Below, in pieces: positions 1-9,154 of a stretch of 64,000 nucleotides of DNA. Under the pieces are notes generated by a model. That model did no database searches and had not been told where the DNA came from. It saw only the letters and a program-made list of their open reading frames with translations. Both the position numbers and the translations under genes were made by a program. The stretch spans positions 29,394-93,393 of the forward strand of contig CACKNR010000002.1 in NCBI GenBank assembly GCA_902601545.1, written 5' to 3'. The DNA comes from an uncultured Pelagibacteraceae bacterium. GTDB taxonomy: Bacteria; Pseudomonadota; Alphaproteobacteria; Pelagibacterales; Pelagibacteraceae. Position 1 is the stretch's first letter, and every line of letters starts with the position of its first letter.

Positions 1-614
1 TTGCAGAAAAGGAAGTTTTTGGTGAAACTTATATAAAGATTAAAAAAAAAAATTTAAATATTCTTTCTCTAAGAGCAGGAGATTTAAATAACTGTTCACT
101 TAAAAGACTTTCTAATTTTTTAAAAAGTGATTTGTATATAGTTTTTGGATCTAGTTATATTAAAAGTGATTTAGTTGATTATTTAATTTCAAAAAAAGCA
201 ATTAATATTCATATGGGAATTTCTCCTTACTATAGAGGCACAGATTGCAATTTTTGGGCTTTATTTGATAATAATTCACATTTAGTAGGAGCAACAATAC
301 ATAGATTATCAGTAGCTATTGATGGGGGCGATATTATTAATCATTGCTTATCAAATGTAAAAACTAATGAATTTATTTATACTATGTCAACAGTTAAATC
401 TGCATTTAAATCGATAGTTGAAAATATTAAAGACTGTAAAATTTTAAAAATGCAAACCATTAAACAAAATCGTGATTTAGAGATAAGATATTCAAAAAAA
501 ATTGACTTTAATGAAAAAACTCTTTTACAATTTAAAGATAAAAAAATTGATCTTCAATCTAGCGAATTCGACAAAAATTTCTTTAAAGATCCATTCATTT
601 TAAAGGATATTTAA
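1..614 (+). CDS. Formyltransferase-family protein (methionyl-tRNA formyltransferase-like fold), 5' end outside the window
   Basis: Reading frame is open from position 3 (AEKEVFGETYIKIKKKNLN...) through the ORF given at 132; contains INIHMGISPYYRGTDCNFWALFDNN, a formyltransferase-like segment. Confidence 0.7.
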   Translation, partial: AEKEVFGETYIKIKKKNLNILSLRAGDLNNCSLKRLSNFLKSDLYIVFGSSYIKSDLVDYLISKKAINIHMGISPYYRGTDCNFWALFDNNSHLVGATIHRLSVAIDGGDIINHCLSNVKTNEFIYTMSTVKSAFKSIVENIKDCKILKMQTIKQNRDLEIRYSKKIDFNEKTLLQFKDKKIDLQSSEFDKNFFKDPFILKDI

Positions 615-669
615 ACAACTTAGGTAATTTTATTATATTTACAAGTTTTACCAAAAATACTATAAAGCC

Positions 670-788
670 CTGCCTGGTAATTTTTGCGAAGGGGCTACAC
701 CCGATCCCATTCCGAACTCGGAAGTTAAGTCCTTCAGCGCCGATGGTACTTTGTCTTAAGACACGGAAGAGTAGGACATTGCCAGGCT
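670..788 (+). rRNA. rrf: 5S ribosomal RNA
   Basis: Conserved 5S core CCCGATCCCATTCCGAACTCGGAAGTTAAG, with terminal helix TGCCTGG...CCAGGC. Confidence 0.93.
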
Positions 789-798
789 TTTTGAAAAT

Positions 799-924
799 AT
801 GAAAATAGCTAGTTCACTTAAATCTTTAAAAAAAAGAGACCTTAATTCTAAACTTGTTAAGCGTAGAGGTAAGCTATACGTAATTAACAAAAAAAATCCA
901 AAATTTAAAGCTCGTCAAGGTTAA
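799..924 (+). CDS. rpmJ: 50S ribosomal protein L36 (Cys-less form)
   Basis: 41 aa: [41 protein letters not shown]; below the ORF-track length cutoff. Confidence 0.92.
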   Translation: MKIASSLKSLKKRDLNSKLVKRRGKLYVINKKNPKFKARQG

Positions 925-929
925 CAATT

Positions 930-1040
930 ATGAGCGAAAACGACTATAAAAAAACTTATAACGGTTTTACCAAATTTGTTTTATGGGGAACATTAGCAGT
1001 AATAGCTGTTCTAGTTATACTGGCAATCACTTTACTTTAA
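930..1040 (+). CDS. Small single-TM protein, probably aa3-type cytochrome c oxidase subunit IV family
   Basis: 36 aa: MSENDYKKTYNGFTKFVLWGTLAVIAVLVILAITLL; short polar N-terminus plus one TM helix, upstream of pntA. Confidence 0.55.
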   Translation: MSENDYKKTYNGFTKFVLWGTLAVIAVLVILAITLL

Positions 1041-1055
1041 AATAGAGAAAAAAAA

Positions 1056-2150
1056 ATGATAGTAGGTTCAATAAAAGAAGATTTGGCGTTAGAAAAAAGA
1101 GTTTCCATTACTCCAGAAACAGCAAAAAACATAATGAGTTTAGGATTAAAAGTATGTATTGAAAAAAATTATGCGACTCATTTAGGTATCGACGATAACG
1201 AATATAAAAAAAATGGAGTAGAAATTAAAGCCTCATCTAGCGAAGTTTTAAACTTAAGTAATTTGATAATAAAAGTTAATTGCCCTTCTGAAAATGAAAT
1301 TAGTTTACTTAAAGATGAAACAATTTTAATTGGAATGCTTAATCCGTCAAAAAATAAAGATAAATTGGATAAAATTATAAAAAAAAAAATAAAAACTTTT
1401 TCACTAGAATTATTACCTCGTATCACTCGAGCTCAATCTATGGATGTATTATCCTCCCAATCAAATTTAGCTGGGTACAGAGCTGTGATAGATTGTGTTG
1501 CAGAGTTTGAAAAAGCTATACCGATGATGATGACAGCTGCTGGAACTGTACCAGCTGCTAAAATCTTGGTAATCGGAGCAGGTGTTGCAGGTTTACAAGC
1601 CATTGCGACCGCAAAAAGATTAGGTGCAATAGTTTCAGCAACTGACGTTAGAGCAGCATCAAAAGAGCAAGTTGAAAGCTTAGGAGGAAAATTTTTGACT
1701 GTTGAACAAGCAGAAGACATGGAAACAGCTGGAGGATATGCAAAAGAAACTACAGAGGATTATAAAAAGAAACAAGCTGAAATGATGAAAGAGGCACTTA
1801 AAAAAAATGATATAGTTATTTGTACCGCACTAATTCCTGGTAAACCTGCACCAAGAATATTAACTGAAGATTTAGTAAAGTTAATGAAACCTGGCTCTAT
1901 AGTTTACGATTTAGCAGCAGAACAGGGAGGAAACTCTGCTTATTCAGAAGCCGGGAAAACAAATACAATTCAAGGAATAAAAGTAATTGGTGTGAAAAGT
2001 TTAATGAATAGCTTACCGCTAACTGCATCTAGTTTATATGCTAAAAACTTGTTTAGCTTCATAAGAAATTTATATAGTAGAGAAAAAAAAGATTTTAATA
2101 TTAATTTAGACGATGAGATAATTACAAAATCATTAGTAGGGAAAGTTTAA
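1056..2150 (+). CDS. pntAA: NAD(P) transhydrogenase subunit alpha part 1
   Basis: Alanine dehydrogenase/PNT domain; GAGVAGLQAIATAKRLGAIVSATDVR. Confidence 0.95.
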   Translation: MIVGSIKEDLALEKRVSITPETAKNIMSLGLKVCIEKNYATHLGIDDNEYKKNGVEIKASSSEVLNLSNLIIKVNCPSENEISLLKDETILIGMLNPSKNKDKLDKIIKKKIKTFSLELLPRITRAQSMDVLSSQSNLAGYRAVIDCVAEFEKAIPMMMTAAGTVPAAKILVIGAGVAGLQAIATAKRLGAIVSATDVRAASKEQVESLGGKFLTVEQAEDMETAGGYAKETTEDYKKKQAEMMKEALKKNDIVICTALIPGKPAPRILTEDLVKLMKPGSIVYDLAAEQGGNSAYSEAGKTNTIQGIKVIGVKSLMNSLPLTASSLYAKNLFSFIRNLYSREKKDFNINLDDEIITKSLVGKV

Positions 2151-2152
2151 TT

Positions 2153-2464
2153 ATGGAAATAGATCCGTTTATATTTAGATCAAGTATATTTATTTTATCA
2201 ATTTTTATTGGCTATTACGTTGTTTGGAGTGTTACACCGTCGCTACATACACCATTGATGTCTGTAACAAATGCTATTTCATCTGTTATAATCGTTGGTG
2301 CTATAATTGCAGCATTAGCTGGATCAACAGACAGTGTTTTTGGCATATCAAGTATTTTTGGATTTTTAGCTATTATATTAGCCGCAATAAATATTTTTGG
2401 TGGATTTTTAGTAACTCAAAGAATGCTTCAAATGTATAAAAAAAAGAAAGATAAAAAGAAATGA
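2153..2464 (+). CDS. pntAB: NAD(P) transhydrogenase subunit alpha part 2
   Basis: 103-aa membrane protein, VWSVTPSLHTPLMSVTNAISS motif, between pntAA and pntB. Confidence 0.95.
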   Translation: MEIDPFIFRSSIFILSIFIGYYVVWSVTPSLHTPLMSVTNAISSVIIVGAIIAALAGSTDSVFGISSIFGFLAIILAAINIFGGFLVTQRMLQMYKKKKDKKK

Positions 2465-3864
2465 TATCTGCAAATTTATCAGCAATTTTTTATTTAATCT
2501 CTGGAATATTATTTATTCTAGCCTTAAGAGGATTATCCTCTCCGGATACATCAAGACAAGGAAATTATTTTGGAATTGCAGGTATGATAATTGCAATTGT
2601 AGTAACATTTCTATCAGTCGGAAATTTTTCTAATTCATTAGTTTATGTGTTAATTTTTTTATTAATTGGTGGAGCTATTGGAGCTTTTATAGCCTTCAGA
2701 ATTCCAATGACTGCAATGCCAGAGTTGGTAGCAGGTTTTCATAGTTTAGTTGGATTAGCTGCAGTTTTTGTAGCTATAGCAGCTTTCTTAAATCCTGAAG
2801 TTTTCAATCTTGGAGTAGTTGGTAGAATTAAATTAGCGAGTTTAATAGAAATGTCAATTGGTGCTGCAGTAGGGGCAATAACTTTTTCAGGATCTATAAT
2901 AGCTTTTTTAAAATTAAGAGGAATAATGTCTGGCTCTCCAATAACTTTTAGCGGTCAACATTTTTTAAATTTAATTCTAGGTATAGGAATTTTTGTTTTG
3001 ATTTACTATTTATGTAAAACTCAATTATCAAATATTTTTTGGACTGTAATTATCATTTCCTTTCTTGTGGGTGTTTTATTAATTATACCTATAGGTGGTG
3101 CCGATATGCCTGTAGTAATTTCAATGTTAAACTCTTATTCAGGTTGGGCCGCAGCTGGAATAGGTTTTACATTAGAAAATACTGCTTTAATCATTACAGG
3201 AGCACTTGTTGGTTCTTCAGGAGCAATTCTATCTTATATAATGTGTAAAGCCATGAACAGATCATTTGTAAGTGTAATACTTGGAGGTTTTGGTGCAGAT
3301 AGTTCGTCTGATAGCATAAATGATAAGAAAGAACAAAAACCTGTTAAGAGTGGTAACGCTGAAGATGCAGCCTTCTTAATGAAAAATGCTTCGTCAGTAA
3401 TTATAGTTCCAGGTTATGGAATGGCAGTGGCACAAGCTCAACATGCTTTAAGAGAAATGGTAGATAAATTAAAAAAGAATGATATTAAAGTTACGTATGC
3501 TATACATCCTGTTGCTGGAAGGATGCCTGGACACATGAACGTACTATTAGCAGAGGCTAATGTTCCATATGATGAAGTGTTTGAGCTAGAGGATATCAAT
3601 AATGATTTTGCTAATTCTGATGTAGCATTTGTTATTGGAGCAAATGATGTAACAAATCCTGTAGCTAAGACAGATCCTAAGAGTCCAATATTTGGCATGC
3701 CAGTACTCGATGTTGAAAAATGTAAATCTGTTTTATTTGTTAAGAGAAGCTTGTCTCCTGGATACGCTGGAATAGATAATGAATTATTTTATAAAGATAA
3801 TACCTTGATGCTATTTGCAGATGCAAAAAAAATGACTGAGGATATTGTTAAGAATTTAGATTAA
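2461..3864 (+). CDS. pntB: NAD(P) transhydrogenase subunit beta
   Basis: 467 aa; GYGMAVAQAQHALREM...HPVAGRMPGHMNVLLAEA. Confidence 0.96.
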   Translation: MISANLSAIFYLISGILFILALRGLSSPDTSRQGNYFGIAGMIIAIVVTFLSVGNFSNSLVYVLIFLLIGGAIGAFIAFRIPMTAMPELVAGFHSLVGLAAVFVAIAAFLNPEVFNLGVVGRIKLASLIEMSIGAAVGAITFSGSIIAFLKLRGIMSGSPITFSGQHFLNLILGIGIFVLIYYLCKTQLSNIFWTVIIISFLVGVLLIIPIGGADMPVVISMLNSYSGWAAAGIGFTLENTALIITGALVGSSGAILSYIMCKAMNRSFVSVILGGFGADSSSDSINDKKEQKPVKSGNAEDAAFLMKNASSVIIVPGYGMAVAQAQHALREMVDKLKKNDIKVTYAIHPVAGRMPGHMNVLLAEANVPYDEVFELEDINNDFANSDVAFVIGANDVTNPVAKTDPKSPIFGMPVLDVEKCKSVLFVKRSLSPGYAGIDNELFYKDNTLMLFADAKKMTEDIVKNLD

Positions 3865-4562
3865 TGAAAACAAAGATTTTTTGCGATATAGCTGACTACG
3901 AAACAATTAAATTTTTTAATAATAAATCAATAGTCGATGGTTTTACCACAAATCCAAGCTTAATGAGATTAGCTGGAGCGAAAAATTACAGAGATTATTC
4001 TCTAAAAATTTTAAGAATTTGCAAAAAAAAACCAATTTCTTTTGAGGTTTTTGCAGATAATTTAGAAGATATGCTTAAACAAGCTTATAAGATTAATTCC
4101 TGGGGAAAAAACGTTTATGTAAAAATACCAGTTGTTAATTCTAAAGGTAAGTTTACCGGATCAGTAATCAAAGAACTAAGTGAAAAGGGAATCAAATTAA
4201 ATATAACTGCTGTTTATACTTTTGAGCAGACTCAAATGATCTATAAAAAATTAAGTAAAAAAACTAAATCTATAATCTCTATATTTGCTGGAAGAATGGC
4301 GGATAAAGGCAAGGATCCTCTTCCAATATTTAAAAAAAGTATTTCTTTAACAAAAAAGTATAAAAATATTGAGATTCTTTGGGCAAGCACTAGAGAAGCC
4401 TATAATTATACTCAAGCTAAACAAATTAATTGTAATATCATTACTATGCCACCAAAAGTTATTAATCAAATCAATGGTTTTGGAAAAAGCTTCAAATCAA
4501 TGACACTTGATACCGTAAAAAGTTTTCTAATTGATAGTAAAAAGTCGCGATTTAGTCTTTAA
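3864..4562 (+). CDS. Transaldolase / fructose-6-phosphate aldolase family protein
   Basis: FCDIADYETIKFF...DGFTTNPSLM...NITAVYTFEQ. Confidence 0.88.
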   Translation: MKTKIFCDIADYETIKFFNNKSIVDGFTTNPSLMRLAGAKNYRDYSLKILRICKKKPISFEVFADNLEDMLKQAYKINSWGKNVYVKIPVVNSKGKFTGSVIKELSEKGIKLNITAVYTFEQTQMIYKKLSKKTKSIISIFAGRMADKGKDPLPIFKKSISLTKKYKNIEILWASTREAYNYTQAKQINCNIITMPPKVINQINGFGKSFKSMTLDTVKSFLIDSKKSRFSL

Positions 4563-6388
4563 GAGGCTTTAGACTTTGCTCGAGATAGTCTTTTTCTTTC
4601 GTGTGGATCTAAAATTAACTTTCTTAATCGACAGGATTTAGGTGTAATCTCTAATGCCTCATCAGTATTTAATAAACTTAGTTGTTCAGCTATAGCCATT
4701 TTTCTAACTGGAGTTAAAACAACATTTTCATCAGTGTTTTGTGTCCTCATGTTTGTTAACTTCTTCCCTTTCATTACATTAATTTCAAGATCTCCAGCTT
4801 TAGATGAAATTCCTACTATCATACCTTCATAAACAGGATCATTATGAGCAACGAGCATTTCTCCTCTAGCTTGTAAATTAAAAATTGCAAACGCGACTGC
4901 TTTGCCTTTTTCAATTGATATGAGAGCACCATTTCTTCTTCCTTCCATTTCACCAGTGTAATCTCCATAGGAATGAAAAATTCTATTTATTACTCCAGTT
5001 CCTTTAGTTAAAGTCAAAAATTTACTTGTATAGCCCATCAAACCTCTGGTCGGCGCATGAAAAATTAGCCTTTTTTTATTTTTACCTGTATCTTTAAGAT
5101 CAATAAGCTTACCTTTCCTTTTATTCATTGAGTCAATAATTTTTGATGAGTATTCTTCATCTAAATCCATAGTAATTTCCTCTATTGGTTCTTGTTTTTT
5201 TCCATTAATATTTTCTTTAATTAAAACTTTGGGAGGACTTACAGTCATCTCAAACCCTTCACGCCTCATCTGGGTCAAAAGAATCTCTAACATCAACTCT
5301 CCTCGTCCGCTTATTATAAATGAGTCTTTATTAGAATTTTCTTTAAAATTGATTCCAACATTATTCTCAGCTTCTAGAATTAGTCGTTCGCGAATTTGAG
5401 TGCTGGTCAATTTTTTTCCTTCCGTTCCAGCTAAAGGAGAACTATTAACTGTAATTGTAATCGACATCGTTGGAGGATCAATAGGTGTGGCACTAATTGG
5501 TTTATTTAATTCTAAATCACAAATTGTATCTGCTACGTTTGCTTTTTCTAAACCTGCAATTATTACTATATCTCCTGCTTCTCCCGTTTGAATTGGTACT
5601 TTTTTAGTACCTTCATATCTAAATATTTTTGTTAATCTTCCCTCATCAACCTTTTCACCATTAAGATTTATCGCTTTAATTTGTTGGTTTGCTTTTGCAG
5701 TTCCCTGAGCTATTCTACCAACTAAACTTCTTCCTAAAAAACTATCAGCATAAAGTAGAGTAGAAAGCATAGCAAATGGTTTGGTTTTGTCTGAATTAGT
5801 CGGTTTTACATGTTTCATAATTAAATCTAGCAATGGGTTTAAATTTTCTCTAAGACCATCAATATCTTTAGATGCCCACCCAGATCTACCGCTTGCATAT
5901 AAAACAGGAAAATCTAATTGTTCTTCGCTAGCATCTAGGCTTACAAATAGATCAAAAGTTTCATTTAAAACCTCGTTAGCTCTTTGATCGGCTTTATCTA
6001 ATTTATTTATAATTACTATTGGTCTTAACCCTTGTTTCAAAGCTTTAGCTAGTACAAATTTTGTTTGAGGCATCACTCCTTCTACAGAATCAATCAATAA
6101 GAGCGCTCCATCAGCCATATGTAAAACTCTTTCGACTTCTGCCGCAAAATCTCTGTGCCCCGGTGTGTCAATAATGTTTATTCTAGAGTCTTTCCAATTA
6201 ATTGATGCGGGTTTTGCCAGAATTGTAATACCTCTCTCTTTTTCCAACTCTCCCGAGTCCATTACACGCTCTTCAACATTCTCATTTTCTCTAAATGATC
6301 CACTCTGTTTCATTAAACTATCTATAAGAGTTGTTTTACCGTGATCAACGTGAGCTATTATTGTAATGTTTCTTATTTCTGTTGTCAT
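4559..6388 (-). CDS. typA: Ribosome-associated GTPase TypA/BipA
   Basis: AHVDHGKTTLIDSLMKQSG G1 motif; BipA-length 609 aa. Confidence 0.96.
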   Translation of the reverse strand: MTTEIRNITIIAHVDHGKTTLIDSLMKQSGSFRENENVEERVMDSGELEKERGITILAKPASINWKDSRINIIDTPGHRDFAAEVERVLHMADGALLLIDSVEGVMPQTKFVLAKALKQGLRPIVIINKLDKADQRANEVLNETFDLFVSLDASEEQLDFPVLYASGRSGWASKDIDGLRENLNPLLDLIMKHVKPTNSDKTKPFAMLSTLLYADSFLGRSLVGRIAQGTAKANQQIKAINLNGEKVDEGRLTKIFRYEGTKKVPIQTGEAGDIVIIAGLEKANVADTICDLELNKPISATPIDPPTMSITITVNSSPLAGTEGKKLTSTQIRERLILEAENNVGINFKENSNKDSFIISGRGELMLEILLTQMRREGFEMTVSPPKVLIKENINGKKQEPIEEITMDLDEEYSSKIIDSMNKRKGKLIDLKDTGKNKKRLIFHAPTRGLMGYTSKFLTLTKGTGVINRIFHSYGDYTGEMEGRRNGALISIEKGKAVAFAIFNLQARGEMLVAHNDPVYEGMIVGISSKAGDLEINVMKGKKLTNMRTQNTDENVVLTPVRKMAIAEQLSLLNTDEALEITPKSCRLRKLILDPHERKRLSRAKSKAS

Positions 6389-6390
6389 TT

Positions 6391-6467
<77 letters not shown>

Positions 6468-6472
6468 ATGAA

Positions 6473-6691
6473 TTATTTTTTCTTTATATTTATAGCTTGG
6501 AGTTTATCTTTCTCCTCTTTAATATCATAAAAGACGGTTTGCTCTTCTTTTAAGACTCTTAGCTTCGAGTTCTCAAGTGTTGAAACATGAAGAAAGATAT
6601 CTTTTTTTGTTTCATCGTCTGTAATAAATCCATATCCTTTTTTAGCGTTAAACCATTTTACTTTACCAGATGGCATTTTTAATCCTCTCAT
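6473..6691 (-). CDS. cspA: Cold-shock protein; start probably at MPSGKVKWF (about 6676)
   Basis: GKVKWFNAKKGYGFITDDE...DIFLHVS, RNP1/RNP2 motifs. Confidence 0.93.
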   Translation of the reverse strand: MRGLKMPSGKVKWFNAKKGYGFITDDETKKDIFLHVSTLENSKLRVLKEEQTVFYDIKEEKDKLQAINIKKK

Positions 6692-6703
6692 TTTAAAATT
6701 TTT

Positions 6704-6898
6704 TTAGTATCTATTTTTAAGTTTTTGGAGCTTTTTAATTCTTTTCAAGTTTTCTGTTTGAACTCTCTTTTTTTTTTCAGAAGGCTTTTCGTATGTACTT
6801 TTCATTTTCATGACTTTGAAAAAACCCTCTTTTTGCAGCTTTCTTTTCAGAACCCTTATAGCTTGCTCTACATTATTATCTTTAACGTCTATTTTAAT
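6704..6898 (-). CDS. rpsU: 30S ribosomal protein S21 with apparent ATT start codon
   Basis: Translation (I)KIDVKDNNVEQAIRVLKRKLQKEGFFKVMKMKSTYEKPSEKKKRVQTENLKRIKKLQKLKNRY*; GGAGG five nt upstream of ATT; absent from ORF track. Confidence 0.88.
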   Translation of the reverse strand: MKIDVKDNNVEQAIRVLKRKLQKEGFFKVMKMKSTYEKPSEKKKRVQTENLKRIKKLQKLKNRY

Positions 6899-6949
6899 AA
6901 AAACCTCCAGTTAATTTTCATGGTTGTTATCAAGTAAATCTTAATTTGT

Positions 6950-7534
6950 CTATACAGAAGCTGCTTGAGCCTTTTTTTCCTCTCTTATCTTAGCTTTTTT
7001 TTCTCTTTCCACCCTTCTTTTTGCTTTGTCAAGACTCTTTTGAAAAGCTTCTTGAGTACATAAAGCTAAAATTACTGGATCTCTAGGCTTGAGGTTAGAA
7101 AAATTCCAATAACTTCTTTTTCTTATTAAAGAAACAGTACCCTTTGTACTTCCAACAAGTTTTGAAATTTGACCATCGGATAACTCAGATGCATTTTTAC
7201 ACAACCAAAGTATTGCATCGGGTCTGTCTTGCCTCTTAGAAAGTGGAGTGTATTTTGGTTTTTTTCTTTCTTTGACTTCAACTTCGTCAATTTTTTTTAA
7301 TAATGTTAACTTTTTATTAGGGTCTCTAGAACAATTTTCGATCTCATCTCTAGAAAGCTGTCCTGCTAATATTGGATTATAGGCTTTAATGCCTTTCGCA
7401 ACATCTCCATCAGCTATTCCTTTAATTTCTAATTCATGAAGATTACAAAATTCAGCTATCTGTCTAAAAGTAAGTGTTGTATTTTCTACTAACCAAACAG
7501 CAGTAGCTTTTGGCATAAATGGAGTTTCGTTCAT
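6950..7534 (-). CDS. DUF1013 / TrcR-type cell-cycle transcriptional regulator
   Basis: MPKATAVWLVENTTLTFRQIAEFCNLHELEIKGIADGDVAKGIKAYNPI, typical of the alphaproteobacterial family. Confidence 0.88.
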   Translation of the reverse strand: MNETPFMPKATAVWLVENTTLTFRQIAEFCNLHELEIKGIADGDVAKGIKAYNPILAGQLSRDEIENCSRDPNKKLTLLKKIDEVEVKERKKPKYTPLSKRQDRPDAILWLCKNASELSDGQISKLVGSTKGTVSLIRKRSYWNFSNLKPRDPVILALCTQEAFQKSLDKAKRRVEREKKAKIREEKKAQAASV

Positions 7535-7537
7535 AAA

Positions 7538-7762
7538 TTATTTCTTAGATCTTAAATTACTAAATTTTTTGTTGTATTTACTTACTCTTCCTTTATCTAG
7601 AATTTTTTGAGCTCCGCCAGTCCAAGCAAAATGAGACTTAGGGTCTATATCAAGTTTAAGAACATCATTTTCTTTTCCCCAAGTTGATTTTGTCTCAAAT
7701 TCAGATCCATCGGTCATCACAACTTTAATTTTGTGATAATTTGGATGTATGTTTTTTTTCAT
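7538..7762 (-). CDS. rpmE: 50S ribosomal protein L31 (Cys-less form)
   Basis: [29 protein letters not shown]...[13 protein letters not shown]. Confidence 0.95.
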   Translation of the reverse strand: MKKNIHPNYHKIKVVMTDGSEFETKSTWGKENDVLKLDIDPKSHFAWTGGAQKILDKGRVSKYNKKFSNLRSKK

Positions 7763-7790
7763 GGGCCGAGTTTTATATTAATAATTGTTT

Positions 7791-8594
7791 TTACTCAATA
7801 TCTTTTTTAATAATTAATTGTTTCAAATCCTCATGAATATTAGAATTGGAAGCTATTATATTCTTTTTTATATGATTATTCTTATCTTCTTCAAAAAAAT
7901 CAACAAACCCCCCAGCTTCCTTTAAAATTATTATGCCCGCTGCTATGTCCCAAAAATTTAATTCTCTCTGCCAATATCCGTCAAATCTACCACAAGCTAC
8001 ATAAGCCACATCTAAAGCAGCACTTCCAAATTTTCTTACGTTAGAAACGTTTTTCGAAACATTTATATATTCTGAAAAAATTTTATCTTTAATTTTGCTC
8101 GCACCTTTTGGACCACCTGTCACAATTAATGAATCTTTGATATTCTTTTTATTTGAAACTCTTATTCTAGAATTGTTTAAAAAAGCACCGTTACCTTTTT
8201 CTGCACAAAACATTTCGTTCATGATTGGATTAAAAATAACTCCACATTTAATTTCTCCCTCTTCCTCGTAGCCTATTGATATTGCAAATTGAGGAATGCC
8301 ATTTAGAAAATTCATTGTCCCATCAATAGGGTCTATTATCCATCTGTTTTTTAAATTTGATTTATTGATTATTCCAGTCTCTTCAGTAATAATTCCATAT
8401 TCTGGATGCGCTTTCTGCAATTCATCAATTAAAATTTTTTCTGTTCTTTTGTCAGCTGAGGTGACGAAATCACCTGGACCCTTAGTAGAAACTTGTAAAT
8501 TTTCTATCTCTCCAAAATCTCTTATAAGATATCTGGACGCTTTTTCACATGCTCTAGTAATTAAATTTATTTTAGGAGAGTTTAATCTCATCAA
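7791..8594 (-). CDS. suhB: Inositol monophosphatase family protein (SuhB-like)
   Basis: WIIDPIDGTMNFLNGIPQFAISI...WDIAAGIIILKEAGG. Confidence 0.9.
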   Translation of the reverse strand: MMRLNSPKINLITRACEKASRYLIRDFGEIENLQVSTKGPGDFVTSADKRTEKILIDELQKAHPEYGIITEETGIINKSNLKNRWIIDPIDGTMNFLNGIPQFAISIGYEEEGEIKCGVIFNPIMNEMFCAEKGNGAFLNNSRIRVSNKKNIKDSLIVTGGPKGASKIKDKIFSEYINVSKNVSNVRKFGSAALDVAYVACGRFDGYWQRELNFWDIAAGIIILKEAGGFVDFFEEDKNNHIKKNIIASNSNIHEDLKQLIIKKDIE

Positions 8595-9154
8595 TTCACT
8601 CTTTTTACATATTCTAATGTTCTAGTATCAATAATAATCTTTTCTCCACTTTCAATGAATGGAGGAACATTAATTTTAATTCCACAATCTAGTAATGCGG
8701 GCTTATATGAAGATGAAGCAGTTTGGTTTTTTATAGCAGCATCTGTGGTTTCTATTTTACACTCAATATTATTGGGCAGTTCAATTGAAATTGGTTTTTC
8801 CTCCATAAAAGAAATTGTGACCTCTAAATTCTCTTTTAAAAGTTTGTATTGTTCACCAGTAATTTTTTTTGGAATTTCAACTTGCTCAAATGTCTTATTA
8901 TCCATGAAATGGCAACTCTCACCATCTAAGTACAAAAAATTAAATTTTTTTTCATCTACTTCTGCTTTTTCAACAGTTTCACTTGATCTAAATCTTTCAT
9001 TTAATTTTGTGCCCTTAACTATACTTTTTAATTCAACTTGATTGAAGGCTCCGCCTTTTCCAGGTTTAACATGTTGTGTTTTTAGGACGTTCCAATAATC
9101 GTTTTTGTGTTCGATTATCATTCCAGGCTTTATTTCATTTGCTGTTATTTTCAT
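8591..9154 (-). CDS. efp: Elongation factor P
   Basis: IKPGMIIEHKNDYWNVLKTQHVKPGKGGAFNQVELK. Confidence 0.96.
   Translation of the reverse strand: MKITANEIKPGMIIEHKNDYWNVLKTQHVKPGKGGAFNQVELKSIVKGTKLNERFRSSETVEKAEVDEKKFNFLYLDGESCHFMDNKTFEQVEIPKKITGEQYKLLKENLEVTISFMEEKPISIELPNNIECKIETTDAAIKNQTASSSYKPALLDCGIKINVPPFIESGEKIIIDTRTLEYVKRVN

Noticed and set aside
1433-1720. Antisense ORFs such as 1178-1426, 1433-1720, 3438-3698, 39120-39407, 47376-47654
   Set aside because: Lie opposite strongly conserved genes (pntAA, pntB, dxs, ppdK); low-complexity shadow ORFs.
2224-2439. Same-strand alternate-frame ORFs 2224-2439 and 3039-3248
   Set aside because: Fully inside pntAB and pntB in a different frame; Cys/Tyr/Trp-rich composition typical of out-of-frame translation.
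6725-6937. Plus-strand 70-aa ORF in the csp-trcR interval
   Set aside because: It is the antisense of rpsU, which is strongly supported on the minus strand.
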